From: SAR202 cluster bacterium | Lineage (GTDB): Bacteria > Chloroflexota > Dehalococcoidia > Lucifugimonadales > UBA2962 | Direction: 5' to 3' | NCBI GenBank assembly: GCA_009392275.1 | Contig: VFGV01000011.1 | Span: 1 to 64,000, forward strand | Length of the DNA stretch: 64,000 nt | Shown: one piece after another, positions 56,314 through 64,000 of the stretch | How the letters are laid out: each line of letters begins with the position of its first letter | Position numbering within the stretch: the first letter of the stretch is position 1 | The notes under the pieces: generated by a model | What the model was told of the DNA's origin: nothing | Database searches by the model: none | Seen by the model: the letters and a program-made list of their open reading frames with translations, nothing else | Program-made: the position numbers and the translations under genes

Positions 56314-56796
56314 ATGGTAACGGCAATATATCCAGGCACATTTGATCCCGTTCACAATGGCCATGTAGATGTGGCAGGAAGGGCGTCTAAGCTGTTTGAC
56401 AAATTGATAATTGGAGTTTATGACAGCTCTCCAAAGAACTTACTATTTAATACTTCAGAACGTGTTGAAATGTTTGCTGAATCTGTTGTGAATAAGAAAA
56501 ATGTAGAAGTGGTTCCTTTTAGTGGACTGGCTGTTGATTTCGCAATTAAAGTTAATGCTGATTTTATTCTAAGAGGATTAAGGGCTGGGATTGACTTTGA
56601 AGTTGAATTCGAAATGGCACACATGTGGAGAAATTTGTTTCCCAATATTGACGTCGTGTGCGTTATGAGTGCTCTAGAACACCAATTCATACACTCATCT
56701 AGAATCAAGGAAGTAGCACAATTAGGTGGAAATGTTGAAAAATTAGTCCCGCCAGGGGTTGCTGGTCTAATTTCCGAAAAGCTTAATCGAAAATAA
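56314..56796 (+). CDS. coaD: Phosphopantetheine adenylyltransferase
   Basis: AIYPGTFDPVHNGHVDVAGRA, FILRGLRAGIDFEVEFEMA. Confidence 0.95.
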   Translation: MVTAIYPGTFDPVHNGHVDVAGRASKLFDKLIIGVYDSSPKNLLFNTSERVEMFAESVVNKKNVEVVPFSGLAVDFAIKVNADFILRGLRAGIDFEVEFEMAHMWRNLFPNIDVVCVMSALEHQFIHSSRIKEVAQLGGNVEKLVPPGVAGLISEKLNRK

Positions 56797-56806
56797 GGAG
56801 AGTAGA

Positions 56807-57406
56807 ATGCAAAGCGAGATGAAAAATATACTGGACGAATTGGCATCAAGTATCCAAGGAGCTAGTAAGGTGCCGGGAATTGGTAATAAAGCAATGGTTG
56901 ATATTAAGAAATTACAATCAATTCATGATGCTTTGAGGCAGTCGATGCCTGAAGAGATTTTAGAAGCATCTGAAATCATTAAACAAAAAGAAAGCATAAT
57001 AAATCAGGCATACTTAGAAGCCAAGAGAACCAAAGAAATAGCTCAACAGGAGTCAGCTTCTATTAGCGAGAAGGCTCGTGCTGATTACGAAGAGAAGGTT
57101 GGTGATAATGAGGTCACAAGAGGTGCGCACTTAAAATCAGAGGAAATTATATCCGAAGCAAATACAAAAGCTGCAGATATTGTTCAACAAAGCCAGGGTG
57201 AGGCAGATCAAATTATAGACAGAGCACAAGTTGAGGCCACTCAAAGAAAAGATGGAGCTGACCAATATTCCAAAGAAGTGTTGTTTAATATCGAAGAAAG
57301 ACTATCTCAAGTTCTAGGGCAGGTTAGAAGAGGTATAGATGCTTTGGGCGATGAAAACCAGCCAGAAGAGCCAGTTCAAGTTTCCGTCAATGGAACATCT
57401 AATTAA
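56807..57406 (+). CDS. Coiled-coil protein (DivIVA / ATP-synthase-B-like)
   Basis: Long Ala/Glu/Gln-rich heptad region, downstream of coaD. Confidence 0.6.
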   Translation: MQSEMKNILDELASSIQGASKVPGIGNKAMVDIKKLQSIHDALRQSMPEEILEASEIIKQKESIINQAYLEAKRTKEIAQQESASISEKARADYEEKVGDNEVTRGAHLKSEEIISEANTKAADIVQQSQGEADQIIDRAQVEATQRKDGADQYSKEVLFNIEERLSQVLGQVRRGIDALGDENQPEEPVQVSVNGTSN

Positions 57407-57499
57407 TTGACTGGACAGTCGCTTTAACTTAGCTGCAGTCTAACTCATTTTATATATGTGTTGTGTGTTAGATCTGCAAAATTGTCTTTAGATACCGGG

Positions 57500-58609
57500 T
57501 TATAGGCCTAAATTTAATCCATCTATACCGCTAGCAGGTGTAGGGGTTACCTCATTCGTTTGCTGTAACTGGTCTAATAGCCAGGTATATATCTCTGAAT
57601 CAAAACGAGCATAAATCTCATGATTTTCACGTTCGTTATTGATCCATGTTTTCAAAGCCAATGACTTCTGATCTTCTAGATCAGCGATACTTAGTTGTCT
57701 AGCAGTATCCTTTTCGGAGATCATAAAAAACAGAATCGATTTGGGGTTTTCAACATCTGGGATAGGTTCGCTTATTTCTCCTACGGGCAACGATATAATT
57801 TTATCTGCATACGTGCTTCTGGAACTAGTAGGCATCCAACCTATGTCTCCACCAAGTCGTTTTACTTCTGCATCATCCCAGGAAAACTCACGTGTAACAT
57901 CTTTCCATACTAATTGTCGCTCTGCTGGAGTTGTTGCTTCACGAAGTCCATCGTTTATTTTAGATATCATAATGTCTATTTCCCCACTTATTGGCATAAC
58001 AATTCGATGGACATGTACATGTTCTGTAACACTAGGCACCTGTTCTCCTATAAATTCTCTAAATTTTCCTCTTTGTATCGATCGACGCGTGACCTCTCGA
58101 TGCTCTTCTTCCGATAACCGTATCTGATTCAGGTAGTCCTTATATCTTTCTTCGAAGTCCCGTCGGAATATTTCAATTTCAAATTCAGTGTCTCCAATTA
58201 TGAATAGACTCTCAATTTGTCTGTTTATCTCGTCCTCGGTTACTGTGATATTCCATTTAGCGGCGACTTGAGTCAATATTTCATCCTCTATGAAGAGTTG
58301 CAGAGCTTCAAATATCTCTTTGCTTGCTTCGAAGTCCATGCCAAAAAATTTAGCTCCCTCTTGACGTACGCGAAGGGCTTTGATTAGATCTCCACGGGAG
58401 TAATTCGTATCGTTAACCTTAACTACAACTTCCCTTGGTGGCATCACAAAAGCAACTATGTACCCAACTGCGAGTATTGCAGCAATAATTACGAGGGCCC
58501 CGCCAATGATTATGAATGATAATTTTTGTCGAGTTGAGTTGGTACGGCCTTTTACTGCTAAGCGTCTGCGATCAGAAGTTTGGAGTTTCTTGTTATCAGA
58601 GTTTTGCAA
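57500..58609 (-). CDS. SurA/PpiC-like peptidyl-prolyl isomerase with N-terminal TM anchor
   Basis: FIIIGGALVIIAAILAVGYIVAFVMPP anchor; chaperone-like helices; HVHRIVM...RLGGDIGWMPTSS rotamase-like segment. Confidence 0.75.
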   Translation of the reverse strand: MQNSDNKKLQTSDRRRLAVKGRTNSTRQKLSFIIIGGALVIIAAILAVGYIVAFVMPPREVVVKVNDTNYSRGDLIKALRVRQEGAKFFGMDFEASKEIFEALQLFIEDEILTQVAAKWNITVTEDEINRQIESLFIIGDTEFEIEIFRRDFEERYKDYLNQIRLSEEEHREVTRRSIQRGKFREFIGEQVPSVTEHVHVHRIVMPISGEIDIMISKINDGLREATTPAERQLVWKDVTREFSWDDAEVKRLGGDIGWMPTSSRSTYADKIISLPVGEISEPIPDVENPKSILFFMISEKDTARQLSIADLEDQKSLALKTWINNERENHEIYARFDSEIYTWLLDQLQQTNEVTPTPASGIDGLNLGL

Positions 58610-58700
58610 GGTTAAATTCTTACTGATGAAGATATTAAAGTATTCATCTTATAGATGCACGGGACGTGGAATTTCACCTTTTTACATTTCACTGTAATAT

Positions 58701-59018
58701 CTACCTTGTTCCAGTGTAGGTGCCTTTGTGATTTGGTGTATAAGGAATTAGAGCTAAAAACCTGGCTCTTTTTATTGCAGTTGCTAGAGATCTTTGGCAT
58801 TTTGAACAAGTACCAGTTTTACGTTTAGTTTCAATTTTATGCAGATCAGACACATATTTACGCAGGAGATCTACGTTTTTGTAGTCTATTTTAACCGGAG
58901 TCTTGTCTTTTGAGTCACTATCACCAACACAAAAAGAGCAAACTTTTCGTCGAGCATAGAAACGACCCTTTGGACGCCTGTTCATAGGTTTAGAATATGT
59001 TGATTCTCTGGTTGTCAT
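58701..59018 (-). CDS. rpsR: 30S ribosomal protein S18
   Basis: KVCSFC..., [38 protein letters not shown]. Confidence 0.95.
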   Translation of the reverse strand: MTTRESTYSKPMNRRPKGRFYARRKVCSFCVGDSDSKDKTPVKIDYKNVDLLRKYVSDLHKIETKRKTGTCSKCQRSLATAIKRARFLALIPYTPNHKGTYTGTR

Positions 59019-59072
59019 TTTAATTTAATTTCCCAAATTTAAGTTTTTATTTAATTGCTCGCGAGATTCAAC

Positions 59073-59513
59073 CTACCAGGGCAAATCCTCTATATCTTCA
59101 GCCGACTTAGCCTCAGGCACATTTGCTTGATTATTAGGTGCTGTATCTTGAACAGTTGGCTCTGGTTTGTTTTGTGAGAACTCCCCAGATCTGTCTAGGA
59201 AAAGTATCCTGTCAGCATTTATCTGTAATCTGAAGCGAGCCTGCCCATCATTGCCGGTCCAAGTATCTGTTTTTAATCTTCCTTCTGCGTATATTTTCAT
59301 GCCTTTAGTAACATATTGATTGCTGTTTTCAGCTTCTCGCCCCCAGGCATTTACTGTAAACCATTCAGTTTCCTCTACTCTTTCACCACTAGCATTCGTA
59401 TAGACTCTATTAGTAGCAAGTGAAAATGAGGTCACTGCAGTTCCATTGGGCGTGTATCTCATCTCAGGATCAGACCCAACGTTACCGATTACTAAAATTT
59501 TATTCATGCTCAC
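59073..59513 (-). CDS. ssb: Single-stranded DNA-binding protein
   Basis: NKILVIGNVGSDPEMRYTPNGTAVTSFSLATNR; acidic C-terminus EDIEDLPW. Confidence 0.95.
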   Translation of the reverse strand: MSMNKILVIGNVGSDPEMRYTPNGTAVTSFSLATNRVYTNASGERVEETEWFTVNAWGREAENSNQYVTKGMKIYAEGRLKTDTWTGNDGQARFRLQINADRILFLDRSGEFSQNKPEPTVQDTAPNNQANVPEAKSAEDIEDLPW

Positions 59514-59517
59514 GGAG

Positions 59518-59814
59518 CTACACCTTAATTATTAAATGCCTAAGAATACTTTCATTCATTTGCAGTATTCTGTTTAATTCATTAATTTTGTCACTCAAAA
59601 TAGAAAATTTGATTAAAGAGTAATTACCTTCGGTAAATTTCTTTATAGGAAATGCTAATGCCTTCATTCCCCATTCATCATGTTCAGAAACAACGCCATC
59701 GTTGCTTGAAACGAATTCAGTAATAATTTTTATAGAATCATCCGTTGCGTCTTGAGACGCGTCTGGACTATATATTGTGACCAGCTCGTAATTGTTTGTT
59801 AATTCAGTAACCAA
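59518..59814 (-). CDS. rpsF: 30S ribosomal protein S6
   Basis: NNYELVTIYSPDAS ... GMKALAFPIKKFTEGNYSLIKF; start proposed at TTG 59814 behind AGGAG, not ATG 59844. Confidence 0.88.
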   Translation of the reverse strand: MVTELTNNYELVTIYSPDASQDATDDSIKIITEFVSSNDGVVSEHDEWGMKALAFPIKKFTEGNYSLIKFSILSDKINELNRILQMNESILRHLIIKV

Positions 59815-59825
59815 AACTCTCCTCG

Positions 59826-59856
59826 AAAAAAAACAAGTTGCCATATAGTTGGCAAC
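59826..59856 (-). terminator. Rho-independent terminator or attenuator between menG/ubiE and rpsF
   Basis: Minus strand GTTGCCA-ACTATA-TGGCAAC followed by TTGTTTTTTTT. Confidence 0.7.
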
Positions 59857-59918
59857 ATTAAAAAAAGAAAAAATTATTATATCATTGATTTATATTGATT
59901 AACCATATGAGAGACAAC

Positions 59919-60647
59919 CTAATTTCCTTTCTGGCTTATTAAGATGCTAACTGAACCGAACGCCAGATCCTTGCTTGAAACATGGAATAAACCCAACTCA
60001 GCTGTTAATTGGCTTAGTTGCCCAGAAGACATGAAAGATTCTGCAGAAGAAGGCAAATATTCGTAAGCATCTCTGTTACCAGAGAATATAGAACCTAAAA
60101 TCGGCGCAGCTATTTTGAATGCGATATTAAATAATCTCGATGTAACTTTATTATTATCAATAGGGAAAATTTCTAAAATTGCTAATCGACCACCTGGCTT
60201 CAAAACCCGCTCTATTTCACTCAATGCCAATTGTGGATTATCGAAATTTCTAATTCCAAAACCCATTGTAACCAAAGAAAAAGTATCTTTTTTGAAAGGA
60301 AGTTGATGTCCGTCCGCCATCAATACGTTAATCTTTCGATTAAGTTTCCTTTTCGCAAGTTTTGCAATTCCAACTTTCAACATAGGTAACGAAAAATCGA
60401 TTCCTATAATGTTAGTTTTCGAATTAATTCGTTCAGTGTCGATCGCGAAGTCACAGGTGCCGGTAGCAATATCTAGAACAGGTCCTTTAACATCGATGTT
60501 TTGAAAGGCCATATTCACTGCTTTTTGGCGCCACAATTTATGTCGCCCAAAAGACATTAGATTATTTAACAGGTCATACCTTGTAGCTATGCTGCCAAAT
60601 AATTTTGAGACATACAAGCTTCCGTTTTTATTTTTTAGTTGACTCAA
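59919..60647 (-). CDS. ubiE: Ubiquinone/menaquinone biosynthesis methyltransferase
   Basis: IATRYDLLNNLMSFGRHKLWRQKAV, VLDIATGTCDFAI, GFGIRNFDN. Confidence 0.93.
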   Translation of the reverse strand: MSQLKNKNGSLYVSKLFGSIATRYDLLNNLMSFGRHKLWRQKAVNMAFQNIDVKGPVLDIATGTCDFAIDTERINSKTNIIGIDFSLPMLKVGIAKLAKRKLNRKINVLMADGHQLPFKKDTFSLVTMGFGIRNFDNPQLALSEIERVLKPGGRLAILEIFPIDNNKVTSRLFNIAFKIAAPILGSIFSGNRDAYEYLPSSAESFMSSGQLSQLTAELGLFHVSSKDLAFGSVSILISQKGN

Positions 60648-62212
60648 ACATTTAATCCTTTTAATCGGGCAATCGTTAACGGTAATTCGTTCAATAAGTC
60701 ACTAGCTACCACGCCGGCATCACCCATCATGTTTTTAAGGCTTTGACCTGTAAGAGAGTGTAAATAAACACCGGTGACAGCCGCGTCTATCATATTAGTG
60801 CCTTGGGCTAAAAGGCCTGCAATCATTCCTCCTAACACATCGCCAGTGCCAGCAGATGCCAAGGAAGGATTGGCCGTTGGGTTGATAAAAACCAACCCAC
60901 TGGGTGACACTATTCTTGTGAATGGCCCTTTCATTACGATAATTTTGTTCCATTTGTTTGAAAATTTAATTAATGTTTCGGTTGGTATATGGGTTTTAGA
61001 GTTAATATCTAATCCAATTAGGCGAGACATTTCACCTGCGTGAGGAGTTAATATCGCCAGTTGGTCAAATTTTTTATACCAGTTTGTTGTTTTAGAAAGG
61101 ATCGTTAAGGCATCAGCGTCTACAACCAGGGAGGGCAACTGATAATTAGATAGCAATAAGTTATCGATAAAAGTGGTAGTTGAATCAGTAATTCCTAGGC
61201 CACAACCTATCAAAACGGCATTATAATCCTTTATTGCACGAATGATTTGTTTATCAGCATCAGAGTCAATATAACCTTCTCTAGTTTCAGGAATCATCAA
61301 GTAGGTTATTTCTGGCGCCTTTGCTACCAAACCCAGCTGTATACTCGGGGGGACGGCAGCAGTAACAAGTCCAGCTCCAATACGTGAAGCCGCTCTAGTG
61401 GCCAGATACGATGCACCTTTGTAACGCTGACAACCTCCAGCAAACAATACTTTACCAAAAGTTCCTTTATGTGCATTCAATGGGCGGCTTGGGATCTTTG
61501 ATATGATTAATTCATCCGTAATCAATTCGGAAGCAATATCTTTGGCAATAATATTTGGTATTCCGATATCTACTATCGAAATAGAGCCACAATGTTGCGC
61601 TGCAGGCATGGTGTAATGTGCTGGCTTTGGATATCCTAAAGCAATTGTTACATCAACAGTTATCCTAGAATCCTGTATCTGGCCTGTGTCAGCGTTTATA
61701 CCTGTTGGTATATCAATAGATACCACAATTAATTTATTATCGTTTTCCTGTCGTGTTTTCAATATTTCTAATATTAGTTTCAATGTTCCGGATAACTCAC
61801 CGTTTATTCCAGTACCAATAATGCCATCAACTACAAGTGTTGCTTGTGACACCAGGCTTGCAAACAAATCTAGAGTGGGGTCGGACTGAGAGCTTATTAT
61901 CATGTTAGGATCAGGAAGCGTAGATGCTTTCTCATGAATCTTGCCGGACTTGGAGCAATTATAGATTGTTACTTTGTGCCCCCATTCTGCAAGTAGTCTG
62001 CCCGCCACTATCGCATCGCCTCCATTATTTCCAGATCCGGAAATTATCAAAATATTACTTAATTTGCTTGCCTGACTTTTTTTTAACAGTATGCTCTTGC
62101 ATATTTCTGCAGTTGCTCGACCAGCATTCTCCATGAGTACATCCGTGCTTATGCCATATTCAAGGCATTTTTGCTCTATACTTCTCATCTGATCTGTATT
62201 TACAATTTTCAT
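60644..62212 (-). CDS. nnrD: Bifunctional NAD(P)H-hydrate epimerase/dehydratase
   Basis: GSGNNGGDAIVAGRLL epimerase motif; ILTPHAGEMSRL, NPSLASAGTGDVLGGMIAGLLAQG dehydratase motif. Confidence 0.93.
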   Translation of the reverse strand: MKIVNTDQMRSIEQKCLEYGISTDVLMENAGRATAEICKSILLKKSQASKLSNILIISGSGNNGGDAIVAGRLLAEWGHKVTIYNCSKSGKIHEKASTLPDPNMIISSQSDPTLDLFASLVSQATLVVDGIIGTGINGELSGTLKLILEILKTRQENDNKLIVVSIDIPTGINADTGQIQDSRITVDVTIALGYPKPAHYTMPAAQHCGSISIVDIGIPNIIAKDIASELITDELIISKIPSRPLNAHKGTFGKVLFAGGCQRYKGASYLATRAASRIGAGLVTAAVPPSIQLGLVAKAPEITYLMIPETREGYIDSDADKQIIRAIKDYNAVLIGCGLGITDSTTTFIDNLLLSNYQLPSLVVDADALTILSKTTNWYKKFDQLAILTPHAGEMSRLIGLDINSKTHIPTETLIKFSNKWNKIIVMKGPFTRIVSPSGLVFINPTANPSLASAGTGDVLGGMIAGLLAQGTNMIDAAVTGVYLHSLTGQSLKNMMGDAGVVASDLLNELPLTIARLKGLNV

Positions 62213-62218
62213 GGACTT

Positions 62219-62599
62219 CTAGTAGTTATTGGTTTTACTTTCTGCAACAACTGATGCGATAGCAAAATTATCAGAATGGGATAATGAAAGTGCCATTTCG
62301 GTTATCCCTAGTGAAGAAGCGCGCTGACTGGCTCTGCCATGAAGACGTATTTGCGGGGCTTGGCCTGGTTGGCGCAACACCTCGATTTCTTTCCAAGATA
62401 CTCCCCTGATACCGGTCCCCAGGGCCTTCATTACTGCTTCCTTAGCAGCAAATCTAGTAGCTAGTTTAGATGGATTGCCATTGCAATATTCTATCTCTAA
62501 TGTCGAATAGATTCGGTTATAGAAACGGCTTCCATATTGATTAACTACATTTCTAATTCTATCGATTTCAATTATGTCTATTCCATGTACGAGAGTCAT
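62219..62599 (-). CDS. acpS: Holo-[acyl-carrier-protein] synthase
   Basis: GIDIIEIDRI, RFAAKEAVMKALGTG, LSLSHSDNFAIA. Confidence 0.95.
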   Translation of the reverse strand: MTLVHGIDIIEIDRIRNVVNQYGSRFYNRIYSTLEIEYCNGNPSKLATRFAAKEAVMKALGTGIRGVSWKEIEVLRQPGQAPQIRLHGRASQRASSLGITEMALSLSHSDNFAIASVVAESKTNNY

Positions 62600-62704
62600 A
62601 TCATTCGAATTTTACATTTATTTATGAAAATTATTAGCATACTAAGCCGGATTAGTTCAAATTTTAAAAAAGACTTTTGATGATTTGCAGTCTATAATCA
62701 TCGT

Positions 62705-63598
62705 TTGGGGGCTAAATTGACCAGGGTAATAGATGGCAAAGCCATTGCAGCGGAAATCAGAAGTGAACTAAAGGTATCTGTTTCTTCCTTAACTCGTAAA
62801 ACAGGAATTGTACCAGGATTGGCGGTTCTCCTTGTAGGAGATAATCCTGCATCTCAGGTATATGTTAGAAATAAACAAAAATCTGCCAGTGATATTGGTA
62901 TGAACCCTTTAGACATAAAATTCGACCAAGATGTAGACGCTAAAACCATTGAGTCCACATTACACCAATTAAATCAAGATGAATCTGTTCACGGAATATT
63001 AGTACAGCTACCCCTGCCCGACCATTTGGACGAGAAGTTAATTATTAGACACATTAATCCGATGAAAGATGTTGATGGATTACATCCAGAAAATGTAGGA
63101 TTATTACTTTCCGGCACACCTCGGTTTATTCCAGCGACACCAGCAGGAATTCACCAATTATTGATTCGAACTAACAATAATCCATCAGGCAAACATGTTG
63201 TTATTTGCGGCAGGTCAGATATTGTTGGTAAACCGATTGCAGCTTTATTATTGCAGAAAGATAAGGCATCTAATGCGACTGTAACCATATGCCATACGGG
63301 CACAAAAGACATCGGTGAAATCACTCGCCAAGCAGATATTCTAATAGCTGCAGTTGGGATACCAGAAATAATAACACCAGATATGGTGTCCGAAGGTGTT
63401 GTCGTAATTGATGTTGGGATTAATAGAATACTTGACCCATCGAAAAAATCAGGCTATAGACTTGTTGGAGATGTGCAATATGACGATGTTTCATTAAAAG
63501 CATCTGCGATAACTCCAGTACCTGGCGGAGTGGGTCCAATGACGATTGGCATGCTTTTATATAACACTTTGAAATCTGCGAAATTAAATGCTCAATGA
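62705..63598 (+). CDS. folD: Methylenetetrahydrofolate dehydrogenase/cyclohydrolase FolD
   Basis: VLLVGDNPASQVYVRNKQKSA, HGILVQLPLPDHLDE, CGRSDIVGKPIAALLL, PGGVGPMTIGML; TTG start. Confidence 0.95.
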   Translation: MGAKLTRVIDGKAIAAEIRSELKVSVSSLTRKTGIVPGLAVLLVGDNPASQVYVRNKQKSASDIGMNPLDIKFDQDVDAKTIESTLHQLNQDESVHGILVQLPLPDHLDEKLIIRHINPMKDVDGLHPENVGLLLSGTPRFIPATPAGIHQLLIRTNNNPSGKHVVICGRSDIVGKPIAALLLQKDKASNATVTICHTGTKDIGEITRQADILIAAVGIPEIITPDMVSEGVVVIDVGINRILDPSKKSGYRLVGDVQYDDVSLKASAITPVPGGVGPMTIGMLLYNTLKSAKLNAQ

Positions 63599-63616
63599 AG
63601 GCTTATTAATTTAACA

Positions 63617-64000
63617 TTACTTGAATTGTAGTGCGTTAGCAGGATTATCTATCAACATTGCATTTATTTGTTTCTGAGGTATTCCCCTCTTAATCATTCT
63701 TGGCACAATGCTTTCTAAAATATGAGCGAAGCCCCTTGCCCCATATTTCACCGTTTCTGGCTTAAGACAAACATCATGAGCCATAGTTATTTGACCACCA
63801 AGACCTTCAGAAATTAAATATTCTAACGATTCCAGGCGCTGTGCATCACTCACAGACGTCGTGCTTGTCTCACCACTCTCATACTCAAAACTTGTATCTT
63901 CAGCGCCAAAACGATCATATTCCAAATAGCAACCGGTATCCCCAAGTTCTTTTATGGCGGACATCGGACGAATGTTATCAAGATGTCCAAAAATTATGTT
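63617..64000 (-). CDS. Phosphotriesterase-family protein, C-terminal part, runs off the window edge
   Basis: Open frame to the edge: NIIFGHLDNIRP...CYLEYDRFGAED...ITMAHDVCLK...NPANAL. Confidence 0.85.
   Translation of the reverse strand, partial: NIIFGHLDNIRPMSAIKELGDTGCYLEYDRFGAEDTSFEYESGETSTTSVSDAQRLESLEYLISEGLGGQITMAHDVCLKPETVKYGARGFAHILESIVPRMIKRGIPQKQINAMLIDNPANALQFK

Overview
The window looks like a contiguous, gene-dense piece of an AT-rich bacterial chromosome. The gene content (many SDRs, an LLM-class flavin oxidoreductase, phosphotriesterase-like proteins, xanthine-dehydrogenase-type molybdoenzymes, kelch lipoproteins) resembles marine SAR202-type Chloroflexota, but that taxonomic guess is inference. 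No phage, transposase, integrase or CRISPR array was seen. Recognisable core genes: tRNA-Pro(UGG), a FAS-II cluster (HadAB-like hotdog pair, plsX, fabG, fabL), lysS, rsmD, coaD, rpsF-ssb-rpsR, menG/ubiE, nnrDE, acpS, folD, apt, kbl and tdh. Accessory loci most worth a second look: (1) a run of three phosphotriesterase-like genes plus a kelch lipoprotein gene, where the middle PTE paralog has lost two metal-ligand positions; (2) a GC-richer block at about 27.68-31.55 kb with two SDRs sharing an insertion inside the Rossmann glycine motif; (3) a SEC-C zinc microprotein in frame directly after the TAG of the upstream ORF; (4) a 935-aa beta-propeller protein with exact 51-bp repeats and a GGGC/TM/Arg-Lys C-terminal tail; (5) a molybdoenzyme operon with two large-subunit paralogs flanking a MoaD/ThiS-like protein ending in GGG; (6) an NYN-domain protein with an SRG-rich linker; (7) divergent promoters whose twin 14-bp palindromes overlap both start codons, suggesting leaderless transcription; (8) a fabL gene that appears to start at AUA. 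All product calls come from reading motifs by eye; no database search was run.
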